From assembly GCA_965363675.1 (NCBI GenBank), contig CBDTTW010000001.1, positions 1-64,000 of the forward strand: a stretch of 64,000 nucleotides of DNA, written 5' to 3'. Positions 41,364 through 53,010 of the stretch are shown piece after piece. The notes under the pieces were generated by a model. It did not search any database, was not told the DNA's origin, and saw nothing but the letters and a program-made list of their open reading frames with translations. A program made the translations under genes and the position numbers. Within the stretch, counting starts at the first letter, position 1. Every line of letters starts with the position of its first letter. This DNA is from CBDTTW01 sp965363675. Its GTDB lineage: Bacteria > Bacteroidota > Rhodothermia > Rhodothermales > DASSAV01.

Positions 41364-43025
41364 CTACAAGGCGATGAGGTTGCGCGCCGAGTAGTTGACC
41401 CCGCCGACGCGGAACCAGTGGTACCCGAAGGTGCCGATAGGGATGAAGTAGCGCCCCGATTTGGACTCGTGGAAGCGGTCGCTGATGAGGTCCACGAGGC
41501 GGTCGTCCCCGGTGTCGCCGGGGCTGAGGCGGACTTCGTGGGGCCGGTCGTCGAAGTTGTGCACTGTGATGAGCGTATTGCCCTGCCAGTCGTAGCGCAT
41601 GGCGAGCACTTCCGGGCAGCCGGTCGGGATGAGGCTCCACGCGCCGTTGCCGATCTCGGGGCACTCGCGCCGGAGGCGGATCATGCGGCTGGTCCAGTTG
41701 AGCAGCGAGTCCGGCTCGCGGCGCTGCGCCTCTGCGTTGACGATGGGGTAGCCGTAGAGGCCGTCGGAGATGACCGGGTTGAGCGTGTCGGGCGACATCG
41801 AGAACCCGCCCTGCGGCTCGTCGGCCCACTGCATGGGGGTGCGTACGGCGCGGCGCTCGGCGAGGCTGAGGTCGTCGCCCATGCCGATTTCGTCGCCGTA
41901 GCGCAGCACGGGGGTGCCGGGCAGAGAGAACATGAGGCTGTAGGCCAGCTCGATGTGGCGGCGGTCGCCGAGCATGGGCGCCAGGCGGCGGCGGATGCCC
42001 CGGTCGTAGAGCTGCATGCGCGGCTCGGGGCCGAAGCGCTCGAAGACGGCCTGGCGCTGCTCCTCGGAGAGGCGCCCGAGGTCGAGTTCGTCGTGGTTGC
42101 GGAGGAAGTGCGCCCACTGCGCGCGCTGCGGGATGTTGCGGGTGGCCTTGAGCGCCTGCTGGAGCGGCTTCAGGTCGGCGGTGGCGAGCGCGTAGAAAAG
42201 GTGCTGGTTCACCCAGAAGTTGAACATCATGTGGATGCCGTTCTCGCCGCCGCCGCCCTCGAAATACGGCTTGGTATCTTTGGGCGTGACGTTGGCCTCG
42301 CCCAGCATGATGGCGCTGCCCGAGCGCCACTGGATGAACTTGCGCAGCTCCGTTAGGTATTCGAAGTGCAGTTGGCCCTGCTGCGCGTTGCAGCACTTCG
42401 ACTCGATCATGAAGGGCACGGCGTCTACGCGGAAGCCGGCGATGCCTAGTTCCAGCCAGTACCCGACGATGCGGCGCACCTCGGCGCGCACCTTGGGGTT
42501 GTCCATGTTCAGGTCGGGCTGGTGGTCGTAAAAGCGGTGGAAGTAGTACGCCTCCGCCTTCTCGTCGTAGGTCCAGGTGGCATCCTGCACCCCCGGAAAC
42601 ACCATGCCCTGGTCCCAATTCGAAGGGCGGTCCTTGCTCCAGACGTACCAGTCGCGGTATTCGGAGTCGGGCGAGGAGCGCGCGGACTGGTACCAGCGGT
42701 GCTGGTCGGAGGTGTGGTTGATGACCAGGTCGATGATGACGCGCATGCCGCGCTTGCGCGCCTGGTGCATGAAGGCCACGAAGTCGCCGCTGGAGCCGTA
42801 GCGCGGATCGACGCCGTAGTAGTCCGACACGTCGTAGCCGTTGTCTTTGTCGGGTGTAGGCTGGAACGGCGCCAGCCAGATCGTGTCGATGCCGAGGGCG
42901 TACAGGTAGTCGAGCCGTTGCATGAGGCCGTCGAAGTCGCCGATGCCGTCGCCGTTGGAGTCCATGAAGCTGTCCACGTCGAGGCTGTAGATGACCGCGT
43001 TCTTATACCAGAGCTCTTCCGTCAT
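41364..43025 (-). CDS. GH13 trehalose synthase/maltose glucosyltransferase-like protein
   Basis: 553 residues, no signal peptide. GH13 signatures with the TreS (GH13_16) pattern: ELWYKNAVIYSLDVDSFMDS, GIGDFDGLMQRLDYL, VINHTSDQH, the nucleophile Asp in GIAGFRVDAVPF, acid/base Glu in IMLGEANVTP and transition-state Asp in FLRNHDELDL, plus VRTPMQWADEPQGGFS. TreS interconverts maltose and trehalose. This copy is divergent and lacks the maltokinase fusion, so glucosyltransferase or hydrolase activity on a related disaccharide is possible. Neighbour to TreY/TreZ/MalQ but separated by a plus-strand BON gene. Confidence 0.82.
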   Translation of the reverse strand: MTEELWYKNAVIYSLDVDSFMDSNGDGIGDFDGLMQRLDYLYALGIDTIWLAPFQPTPDKDNGYDVSDYYGVDPRYGSSGDFVAFMHQARKRGMRVIIDLVINHTSDQHRWYQSARSSPDSEYRDWYVWSKDRPSNWDQGMVFPGVQDATWTYDEKAEAYYFHRFYDHQPDLNMDNPKVRAEVRRIVGYWLELGIAGFRVDAVPFMIESKCCNAQQGQLHFEYLTELRKFIQWRSGSAIMLGEANVTPKDTKPYFEGGGGENGIHMMFNFWVNQHLFYALATADLKPLQQALKATRNIPQRAQWAHFLRNHDELDLGRLSEEQRQAVFERFGPEPRMQLYDRGIRRRLAPMLGDRRHIELAYSLMFSLPGTPVLRYGDEIGMGDDLSLAERRAVRTPMQWADEPQGGFSMSPDTLNPVISDGLYGYPIVNAEAQRREPDSLLNWTSRMIRLRRECPEIGNGAWSLIPTGCPEVLAMRYDWQGNTLITVHNFDDRPHEVRLSPGDTGDDRLVDLISDRFHESKSGRYFIPIGTFGYHWFRVGGVNYSARNLIAL

Positions 43026-43236
43026 GGGTGGGGCCGGTTGCTGTTCGAGGGGCGGCTTTCACGATACGACGGGGGGCGGCGAATCCTGCCTCCGGCGCTC
43101 CCCGAGGGGGTAACCCTACTGTAAAGAACGGCGCAGCGGCGGGCTTTGCAGAGCGCGGCGCGTGAACCGCCGGGGCCGCGCAGCCGTTTATTCCGCGTCA
43201 AGTGCTCTACGAACAACCTGTAACGAGGTGCAAGCC

Positions 43237-43896
43237 ATGGATAGAAGATCGCAGGGGCGCCCGTCGCCTCGGGGCCGCGCGAGCGGCATCGACCGCCTGC
43301 ACGACGAGGACGAGCGCCGCCCGGGCGATTCGGAGTTCCGCCGCAACGACCCGCTCCTGGACCGCAGCCGTGAAGGCGACGACGGCGACGGCTATTACCT
43401 GCGCCAGAGCATCGGCGTGCGGGGGCGGGGCAACGAGGGCTACCGCGCCGAGGACGGCTGGTACGACTCGGACCGGGGGCAAACGAACTTCCGACGCAAA
43501 CTCGAACACCGGCGCGGCCCCGAGGGCGCCTACGGGCGCATCAACCCGGCCGAAGACGACCCGCACGCCCGCAGCCGCTTCGAGGGCGGGCGCGAGGCTC
43601 CGCGCCGGGAGCCGCACTTTTTCGCGCGCGACGACCGCGAAGGGCCGCACCGGGGGCGCGGACCGGCGGGCTTCAAGCGCTCCGACGAGCGGGTGCAGGA
43701 GGAGATCTGCCACCGCCTCGAAGACCACAGCTACCTCGACGCTTCCGGCATCGAGGTGCGCGTGACGGAGGGCGAGGCGCAGCTTTCCGGCGAGGTGGAG
43801 AGCCGCGAGGCCAAGCGCCTTGCCGAACGGATCGCCGAGGGGGCGCCCGGCGTCGCCGACGTGCACAACCACCTCACGATCCGCAAGCACGCCTGA
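43237..43896 (+). CDS. BON-domain protein with charged N-terminal region
   Basis: 219 residues from ATG 43237, with GAGGTG 6 bases upstream. Residues 1-~140 are Arg/Gly/Asp-rich and probably disordered (DRLHDEDERRPGD, HRRGPEGAYGRINPAEDDP). Residues ~145-215 are one BON domain: RVQEEICHRLEDHSYLDASG, IEVRVTEGEAQLSGEVESRE, KRLAERIAEGAPGVADVHNH. BON domains bind lipids or other envelope components and are tied to osmotic stress proteins such as OsmY. It lies opposite-strand between trehalose genes, suggesting shared osmotic or desiccation conditions. No signal peptide is seen. Confidence 0.85.
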   Translation: MDRRSQGRPSPRGRASGIDRLHDEDERRPGDSEFRRNDPLLDRSREGDDGDGYYLRQSIGVRGRGNEGYRAEDGWYDSDRGQTNFRRKLEHRRGPEGAYGRINPAEDDPHARSRFEGGREAPRREPHFFARDDREGPHRGRGPAGFKRSDERVQEEICHRLEDHSYLDASGIEVRVTEGEAQLSGEVESREAKRLAERIAEGAPGVADVHNHLTIRKHA

Positions 43897-43909
43897 CCTC
43901 GGCGGCGAC

Positions 43910-46552
<2,643 letters not shown>

Positions 46553-46576
46553 AAGGCAGAGGCGGGCAAACGGGTG

Positions 46577-48379
46577 CTAGGAAGCGGAGGCTTCGACCCG
46601 GCGCGCCACGAGCGCGCCCGAGCCGGCGAAGTCGGCAAGGCCATCCCTGACGGTGAGCGTGGGGAACACCTCCCCGAGGTAGCGGGGCTCGCCGGTGTGC
46701 AGGATCACCTGGTCCGCCTCGCGGAGGTCCATTTGGGCGGCGTGCTTGAAGACGACGATCAGCTCGTAGGCGCCCCGGCGCACCGTGAGGGTGTGGCGGT
46801 CGAGGGCGCACGCTTCCGCCGGCAGGCCGGAGAGCTGCTTGCGCAACCGGAGCAGGTCTTTGTAAAACTGAAGGACGTTGCCGTGCGGAGGGGTTTCGGG
46901 CTCGCTCCAGTCGAGGCGGCTGCGCAGGAAGGTGGCGGGGTCCTGCGGGTCCGGCACGTCGCCGCCGAAGCCGGTGAAGTCCTTGAACTCTTCGAGGCGG
47001 CCTTTGCTGACGAGCTTACCCAGCTCGGGCATGTGGTCGGAGAAGAACTGAAACGGCGTCGTGGCGCCCCACTCCTGCCCCTGAAACAGCAGGGGTAGGC
47101 CCTCGGTGAAGAGCACGAGGGCCGAAGCCGCGAGGTAGGTGTGGTGGTCGATCGCGGTGTAGAGGCGGTCGCCGAGGGGGCGGTTGCCGATCTGGTCGTG
47201 GTTCTGGATGCAGTAGACGCACTGTTCGCGCCGCACCCCCACGGCCTCGGTGCCGCGCCGCGCGCCGCGCGCTTTATCCTTGAAGCCGTTGTAGTACCAC
47301 CCCCGGTTGATCGTGTCGGCGAGGTCGTGGGCGGCGGTGTCGCGGAAGCTGGCGAAGTAGCCGTCCTGGTCGCCGGCGGTGATGTTGCGCATGAGGTGGT
47401 GGAAGTCGTCGATCCACATGCCGTCGAGGCCCCAGCCGCCTTCCGCGACGGGACGGATGACGTGGTTGAGGTTGCGGTGGTCCTCTGCGATCAGGATGCG
47501 GCGCGGCCCTTCCTCCAGCGCGTGCGCGGCTTCGGAAAGCTCGGCCAGGAAGTGCACCGGGCTGTCGTCCTTGATCTCGTGGATGGCGTCGAGGCGCAGC
47601 CCGTCGAAGTGGAACTCCTGGAGCCAGTAAAGCGCGTTCGTCTTGAGGAAGTGCCGCACGCCCGCGCTGCCTTCGTCGTCGAGGTTGATGGCCGGCCCCC
47701 AGGGGGTGGTGTGCTTGCGCGTGAACATCTGTCCGTAGGCCGCCACGTACGAGCCGTCGGGGCCGAGGTGGTTGTAGATCACGTCCAGGAAGACGGCCAG
47801 GCCCAGTTCGTGGGCGCGGTTGATGAGCCGCTTGAGGTCGTCGGGCGCGCCGTAGCCGTGGAAGGGCGCAAAAAGGCCGGCGTGGTCGTAGCCCCAGCCG
47901 TGCCTGCCCGGAAACTCCGCGAGCGGCATCAGTTCGATGGCCGTCACGCCGAGGTCGCGCAGGTATTCGAGCCGGTCGGTCACGCCGTCGAACGTGCCCT
48001 CGGGCGAGAAGGAGCCCACGTGCAGTTCATAAAAAACGAGGTCGCGCTGCGGCACGCCTTGCCACGCGGCATCGGTCCAGGAGAAGGCGCAGGGGTCTAC
48101 AACCTCGGAAGGCCCGTGCACGCCCTCGGGCTGGCGGCGCGAGGCCGGGTCGGGAAAGATGATCGAGTTGTCGAGGCGGTAGTGGTAGCGCTCGCCGGCG
48201 CGCACGTCCGGCACGAAGGCCGTGAAAAAGCCGGGGGCGTCGTGCCGGGCGAGCGCTACGAAGGCGCCGGCGTTTTCGAGCATTACCTCGACTTCCTGGT
48301 GCGACGGAGCCCATACCGTGAAGGTCGCGCCCTCGGGACTCAGGGTTACGCCGGGGTCGGGAAAAGGATGTATAGCCAT
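46577..48379 (-). CDS. treZ: maltooligosyltrehalose trehalohydrolase
   Basis: 600 residues. N-terminal CBM48-like domain (ATFTVAPSHQ-type sequence TFTVWAPSHQEVEV), then GH13_10: DLVFYELHVGSFSPEGTFDG, GWGYDHAGLFAPFHGYG, VFLDVIYNHLGPDG, nucleophile Asp in GLRLDAIHEI, acid Glu in ILIAEDHRN, and IQNHDQIGNRPLGDRL. It hydrolyses trehalose from maltooligosyltrehalose made by TreY. Middle gene of malQ-treZ-treY, 136 bp after malQ. Confidence 0.95.
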   Translation of the reverse strand: MAIHPFPDPGVTLSPEGATFTVWAPSHQEVEVMLENAGAFVALARHDAPGFFTAFVPDVRAGERYHYRLDNSIIFPDPASRRQPEGVHGPSEVVDPCAFSWTDAAWQGVPQRDLVFYELHVGSFSPEGTFDGVTDRLEYLRDLGVTAIELMPLAEFPGRHGWGYDHAGLFAPFHGYGAPDDLKRLINRAHELGLAVFLDVIYNHLGPDGSYVAAYGQMFTRKHTTPWGPAINLDDEGSAGVRHFLKTNALYWLQEFHFDGLRLDAIHEIKDDSPVHFLAELSEAAHALEEGPRRILIAEDHRNLNHVIRPVAEGGWGLDGMWIDDFHHLMRNITAGDQDGYFASFRDTAAHDLADTINRGWYYNGFKDKARGARRGTEAVGVRREQCVYCIQNHDQIGNRPLGDRLYTAIDHHTYLAASALVLFTEGLPLLFQGQEWGATTPFQFFSDHMPELGKLVSKGRLEEFKDFTGFGGDVPDPQDPATFLRSRLDWSEPETPPHGNVLQFYKDLLRLRKQLSGLPAEACALDRHTLTVRRGAYELIVVFKHAAQMDLREADQVILHTGEPRYLGEVFPTLTVRDGLADFAGSGALVARRVEASAS

Positions 48380-48515
48380 GTTCTTTTGCGGGAGGTTTCG
48401 GGCGCTGCAACGGTCGCAAAGCCGCCGGAAACTACCACCGGAAAGAAATGGCGCGCCGCCGCCGGGCAGGCATTGCCGAATCTTTTACATGCCCCCGGCG
48501 GGGCGCCGGGCGGGG

Positions 48516-50051
48516 CTACGGGCGGAACGGGTTGCGGTTTTGCGCCCGCCCGAACGTCTCGGTGTCCCGGCGCAAACGGTCGCATTCCTCGCTGCGGACC
48601 ATGTCCCAGGAGAAGCGCCACGCCCAGTTGTCCGTTCCCACGCCGGGCTTGTTCATGCGGCCCTCGGCGCCGAGGCCGAGCACGTCCTGGAAGGGGAGGA
48701 TGACCGTTTCGGCCACCGACGCCATGAGCGTGTGGATGAGCCCCCGGCGCAGAGCGGCGTCCGAGAGGTCCGGGGCGCCGGTGTAGGCGCGCACGTATTC
48801 GAGCACGTGCTGCTGCCCGGCGGCGCGGGCCCCGGCGAGCCAGCCGAGCGTGGTGTCGTTGTCGTGCGTGCCGGTGTAGGCCACGAGGTTGCGCTTGTAG
48901 TTGTGCGGCAGGTAGTTGTTGTCCACGCCGCTCTCGAAGGCGAAGTGCAGCACGGCCATGCCGGGAAAGTCGAACTGCGTCATGAGCTCGACGACGCCGG
49001 GCGTGATGAGCCCCAGGTCCTCGGCGATGAGGGGCAGGCGGCCCATGCGGCCGAACAGGACGGCGAATACGTCGGCGCCCGGGCCGGGCGTCCAGCGGCC
49101 GTTGATGGCGGTGTGCTCGGAGGCGGGGATCTCCCAGTACGCCTCGAAGGCGCGGAAGTGGTCCAGGCGCACCAGGTCTACCTGGCTGAGCACGCTCCGC
49201 AGGCGGCGTTCCCACCAGGCGTAGCCGTCCTCGCGCATGCGGTCCCAGCGGTAAATCGGGTTGCCCCAGCGCTGGCCGGTTTCGCTGAAGTAGTCCGGCG
49301 GCACGCCCGCTACGACGGTCGGGCAGCCCCGCTCGTCGAGGTAGAAAAGGTGCTGGTTGGCCCACACGTCGGCGCTGTCGTGGGCGACGTAGATCGGGAT
49401 GTCGCCGAAGATCTGCACGGAGCGCTGGTTGGCGTACTGCTTCAGCCGCCGCCATTGGCAGTCGAAGAGGTATTGCTGGAAGATGAGGCTGTGCACGTCG
49501 TACTCGTACTGCGCCGTCAGATTCCAGACGGCGTCGGGGGTGCGGCGCGCCGCCTCGCCGGGCCACTGCGTCCAGTCGTTTTCGCCGAGCTTGCCCTTGA
49601 GCGTCGTGAAGAGCGCATAGTCGAACAGCCAGTCGCGGTGCGCGTCGGTGTAGCGGCGGACTTCCTCGCGGCGCTCGTGCGAGGCGCCGTTCCGGAAGCG
49701 TTCGTAGGCGATTTGCAGCAGGCGCGTCTTGTGCGCAATCACCGACTCCCAGTCCACGACGCCCTCGGGGAGTTCAGGGTAGCCGGCCAAGTCCTCGGCG
49801 AGCAGAAAGCCTTCCTCGACGAGTTTGTCGGGGCTGATGAGCAGCGGGTTCGAGGCGAAGGTAGACGGGCTGGAGTACGGGGAGTAGCCGTGCCCCACCG
49901 GCACGAGCGGCAGCACCTGCCAAACGCGTTGCCCGGCTTCGCAGAGCAGATCCACAAAGCGGTAGGCTTCGTCGCCCATGTCGCCGATGCCGTAGCGGCC
50001 CGGCAGCGAGCTGATATGCAGCAGGACGCCGCTGACGCGTGTCTGGGTCAT
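48516..50051 (-). CDS. malQ: 4-alpha-glucanotransferase (amylomaltase)
   Basis: 511 residues from ATG 50051 (MTQTRVSGVLLHISSLPG). GH77 signatures: GRYGIGDMGDEAYRFVDLL, GYSPYSSPSTFASNPLLI, catalytic Asp in VRLDHFRAFEAYWEIP, VFAVLFGRMGRLPLIAEDLG, and TGTHDNDTTLGW. It transfers maltosyl units to lengthen maltodextrins that feed TreY. First gene of the operon. A TAnnTTTG element lies about 60 bp upstream. Confidence 0.95.
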   Translation of the reverse strand: MTQTRVSGVLLHISSLPGRYGIGDMGDEAYRFVDLLCEAGQRVWQVLPLVPVGHGYSPYSSPSTFASNPLLISPDKLVEEGFLLAEDLAGYPELPEGVVDWESVIAHKTRLLQIAYERFRNGASHERREEVRRYTDAHRDWLFDYALFTTLKGKLGENDWTQWPGEAARRTPDAVWNLTAQYEYDVHSLIFQQYLFDCQWRRLKQYANQRSVQIFGDIPIYVAHDSADVWANQHLFYLDERGCPTVVAGVPPDYFSETGQRWGNPIYRWDRMREDGYAWWERRLRSVLSQVDLVRLDHFRAFEAYWEIPASEHTAINGRWTPGPGADVFAVLFGRMGRLPLIAEDLGLITPGVVELMTQFDFPGMAVLHFAFESGVDNNYLPHNYKRNLVAYTGTHDNDTTLGWLAGARAAGQQHVLEYVRAYTGAPDLSDAALRRGLIHTLMASVAETVILPFQDVLGLGAEGRMNKPGVGTDNWAWRFSWDMVRSEECDRLRRDTETFGRAQNRNPFRP

Positions 50052-50108
50052 GATTTTCGTTGCGTGTGCTGAGGGGACGCCCTGCTCCGGAGCAGGCGTG
50101 CGGGCGCA

Positions 50109-50116
50109 CAAACCTA
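50109..50116 (-). promoter_or_regulatory. possible -7 element of the malQ-treZ-treY operon
   Basis: On the minus strand this reads TAGGTTTG, an exact TAnnTTTG match 58 bp before the malQ start. No good -33 element is seen. Confidence 0.35.
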
Positions 50117-50297
50117 CGTCCAAACGACCGGGGTTAACATAGCCCTGCCTGCCATAAGCGCTTTTCTTCTACAAGACTTTTGCATCTTTGCCACGCAACG
50201 GCAGACAATGGGGCCCCCGGGGCGCAACATTCCCGGCGGGTATACGTCCTGTAACCGTTGACGCCGCGCCCCTCCTCACCCGAAGCCACCGCCGCCC

Positions 50298-51047
50298 ATG
50301 CAGGATTTGCTCGTTGACCTGACCGATGCCGACTACCTTTTCCTTGTCCGGATCATCGAAGGGGGGGCGCATCTCAGCGACACGCGCGCGCTCCGGGAAG
50401 CCCTGGCGGCCTTCGAGGCGGCTCCCTCCGACGCGGCGCGGCGGGCGCTGTGCGCCGAGATCGAGGAGCACGTACGCTACCTCGGCAGCGCCGACCTGGC
50501 GTACTTCCTGCGCAAAACGACGGGGCGCACGCCGGGGGCGCCGTTCCGCGAGATCGTCGGCGACGTGGCGCGCGTGCTCAAGACGCCCCTGGAGCCGGGC
50601 CTGACCGACCGCGAGGCCGTCCGGAGGCTCGTGCAGCGCTACACCACGCGCACGTTCGGCAGCATGTCGGCGCAGGAGCAGCAGGATCTGCTCGTAGAGC
50701 TGGGCGTGGACCGCGAGCGCGCCCTGGCGTTCCTGGCCAAGTCGGCGGGGGCGTTTGCCTTGCCGGCCCTCATCCAGGCATTCGGCATGATCGTCGTGGA
50801 CGGCCTCATCAAGCGGGTGATCTTCGGGGCCATCGCCCGGTTCGTGGGGCGGCGCGTGGCGGGCGAGCTGTTCCGGCTGGCGGCAGGGCGTTTCCCGTGG
50901 TGGCTGCGCTGGATCGGCCCGGCGGCGTGGTCGCTCTCGGCCGGGTGGGTCCTCCTGGACTTGCAGGGGCCTGCCGTGCGCAAAACGGCTCCCATCGTGC
51001 TTTACCTCGGCGTCTGCGCCCTCCGCGAGGACGGCGCGACCGCCTAG
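50298..51047 (+). CDS. YaaW/UPF0174-like protein
   Basis: 249 residues. N-terminal helical region (DADYLFLVRIIEGGAHLSDT, EHVRYLGSADLAYFLRKTTG), middle LVQRYTTRTFGSMSAQEQQD, a hydrophobic stretch AGAFALPALIQAFGMIVVDG, and a C-terminal LRWIGPAAWSLSAGWVLLDL with APIVLYLGVCALRE. This order matches the YaaW (UPF0174) family, membrane-associated proteins without known function. Its stop overlaps the convergent PH-domain gene by 4 bp. Divergent from malQ. Confidence 0.7.
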   Translation: MQDLLVDLTDADYLFLVRIIEGGAHLSDTRALREALAAFEAAPSDAARRALCAEIEEHVRYLGSADLAYFLRKTTGRTPGAPFREIVGDVARVLKTPLEPGLTDREAVRRLVQRYTTRTFGSMSAQEQQDLLVELGVDRERALAFLAKSAGAFALPALIQAFGMIVVDGLIKRVIFGAIARFVGRRVAGELFRLAAGRFPWWLRWIGPAAWSLSAGWVLLDLQGPAVRKTAPIVLYLGVCALREDGATA

Positions 51048-52522
51048 CCGGCGGCAGCGGCGCGCGTCATGCGGTCGTAGAGCGCCGCCGCCAGGTCCAC
51101 GGCCGCCGCCTCGGGCAAATCCGCGATGCGCGGGTGGTCGCGGCGGCTTTGCGCTCCGGCCAGGTCGATGGCGAGGGTGGCAAGGCCGAGGCGGCGCTGG
51201 AAATAGGTGCTGGTGCGGCTGAGCGTCTGAATTTTGCCCACGGGGATCACCCAGTAACGCTGGATGAGGCCGCCGCGCCGGATGTAGAGCAAATCGTCCG
51301 CCAGCTCCCATCCGTGCACGTGGTATTGGAGGCGCGCCAGCAGGAGCAGGAGCGGAAGCGCCGCGAGGCCCCAGAGCGTGAAACCCCAGTAGTGCGCGCC
51401 CGCCGCGAGCGGCAGGCACAGCAGCGCGCCGTAGCGCACCGAGAGGCGGCGCCGGTGCAGCGACGAGACGGCCCGGAGCGCCGGCGGCAACGTAAACGCG
51501 AGGACGTGCGGCGCGGCGGCGGCGGCCTCGGCGGGGCGCGCAAACGGCAGGAGCGGCTGCCGGCCGCTGCCCTCGGCCTTGATGCCCATCATCTGCACCT
51601 CCACGCGCGTCCAGCCGAAGCGGCGCATGACGGGGTTGGTGCGCAGCATCAGGGCCTGCACCCGGTGCACCGGGATGACGCCGGACCACCGCGTCAGCAG
51701 GCCGTGGCTTTTGTGCAGCTTGCCCTCGCGCAGCACGAGCCGGAAGCCGAAATAGCGGTTGAGTTGAAGGGCGATGCCCGTCAGCCAGGAGAGAAGCGCC
51801 GCGACGGCCAGCACGGTCGCCCCGGCCAGCACCGGCGCCGCAGCGGCCATCTCGGAGAGCGGCCCCAGCCTCCCCTCGGCGATGGCGGCGGCCACGTCTT
51901 CCACGTCGAGCCCCAGATAGTCGAGCGAAGAGACGGCGAGGACGATGTACAACAGCGAAAAACGAAACATGCCCGAGAGGAGCACGCGCCCCAAGTCCAT
52001 GCGGAAAAGCTCGGTTTCGGCGGCGACCGGGAGGGCGCCCCCGGCGGCCTCGGAAGGGCGCGCGGCCCCGGCGGCGTGCGCCGCCACGAGGGCGCGGATG
52101 CGTTGGGCCTCCGCCAGCGAGACCAGTTCGAGCATTCCCTCCGGTTTGCCGCCGCTCGCCGTTTCGATCTTGACGCGCGCCGTCCCCGTCAGGCGCGCGA
52201 TGAGTTGCTGTTCGATCTCGACGTTGTTGATGCGCTCGATGGGGATGCTGCGCACGCGGCGGTTCAGCACGCCGCTTTCGATGATGATTTCGCGGTCGGT
52301 GATGCGGTAGCGGAACTGGAGGTACTGCGCCATGATGAGGGGCAGCGCCACCAGGGCGTAAAGGCCCAGCACCGCCAGGCTCCCGAGGCTCCGGCCGTCG
52401 CCGCCGGTGCGCCACGCCTGCACGAGCAGCAGCGCCACGCCCGGCAGGCTCACGAGGATGCGCTGCAAAAAGGTCATCGGGTGCAGCCGGAGGCGGACGG
52501 CCGTGGGCTCCGGCGCGTTCAT
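51044..52522 (-). CDS. bacterial PH-domain membrane protein (YdbT-like)
   Basis: 492 residues from ATG 52522. Three bacterial PH (DUF304/bPH2) modules are separated by paired membrane spans: YRITDREIIIESGVLNRRVR with IPIERINNVEIEQQL, RLVLREGKLHKSHGLLTRWS with VIPVHRVQALMLRT, and DLLYIRRGGLIQRYWVIPVG with KIQTLSRTSTYFQRR. B. subtilis YdbT has this architecture. The start overlaps the upstream PH gene stop by 4 bp. Role likely in membrane or envelope organisation; not established. Confidence 0.87.
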   Translation of the reverse strand: MNAPEPTAVRLRLHPMTFLQRILVSLPGVALLLVQAWRTGGDGRSLGSLAVLGLYALVALPLIMAQYLQFRYRITDREIIIESGVLNRRVRSIPIERINNVEIEQQLIARLTGTARVKIETASGGKPEGMLELVSLAEAQRIRALVAAHAAGAARPSEAAGGALPVAAETELFRMDLGRVLLSGMFRFSLLYIVLAVSSLDYLGLDVEDVAAAIAEGRLGPLSEMAAAAPVLAGATVLAVAALLSWLTGIALQLNRYFGFRLVLREGKLHKSHGLLTRWSGVIPVHRVQALMLRTNPVMRRFGWTRVEVQMMGIKAEGSGRQPLLPFARPAEAAAAAPHVLAFTLPPALRAVSSLHRRRLSVRYGALLCLPLAAGAHYWGFTLWGLAALPLLLLLARLQYHVHGWELADDLLYIRRGGLIQRYWVIPVGKIQTLSRTSTYFQRRLGLATLAIDLAGAQSRRDHPRIADLPEAAAVDLAAALYDRMTRAAAAG

Positions 52523-53010
52523 GCGGGCTCCTCGCCGAGGATGCGTTCCTTGATGACATCGCGCAGGCGGCGCGCCTCGTCGATGGGAAGTCCGGGCACG
52601 ACCACCTCGCTGCCGTGCGAGCCCGACGTGTGCAAAATCAGCTTGCCCAGCTCGAATTCGCGTTCGAGCAGGCTTTGCGACACGTCGAGATGCTGCACCC
52701 GCCGCAGCGGCACAATCGTCCAGACGTGCGAGAAGACGCCGCGCTCCAGCACGAGTTCGTCGGGCAGCAGCGCGTACCCCCAGCGCCGGTAGCGCAGGCC
52801 GGGCCATACGAAAATGAAGAACAGCGCGGCGCCGACCAGCACGGCCGTAGCCAGTCCGGCCGGGGGGAACCCTTCGGCGCCGCGAAACAGGCGCGCCGCG
52901 TCGTAGAGCGCCGCCGCCAGCGCCAGGGGCGAGAGCCAGAGCGCAAGGCCCACCTGCCAGAGGCGCCGTACGGTAGGGTGCAGGGGCGAGAGTTCGGGCA
53001 GTGCGTTCAT
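52519..53010 (-). CDS. bacterial PH-domain membrane protein (YdbS-like)
   Basis: 163 residues from ATG 53010. Two membrane spans (VGLALWLSPLALAAALYDAA and ATAVLVGAALFFIFVWPGL), then one PH module: GYALLPDELVLERGVFSHVW, TIVPLRRVQHLDVSQSLLER, ELGKLILHTSGSHGSEV. This is the YdbS partner of YdbT. It overlaps both neighbours by 4 bp (ATGA junctions), giving the chain murJ - ydbS-like - ydbT-like with coupled translation. Confidence 0.88.
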   Translation of the reverse strand: MNALPELSPLHPTVRRLWQVGLALWLSPLALAAALYDAARLFRGAEGFPPAGLATAVLVGAALFFIFVWPGLRYRRWGYALLPDELVLERGVFSHVWTIVPLRRVQHLDVSQSLLEREFELGKLILHTSGSHGSEVVVPGLPIDEARRLRDVIKERILGEEPA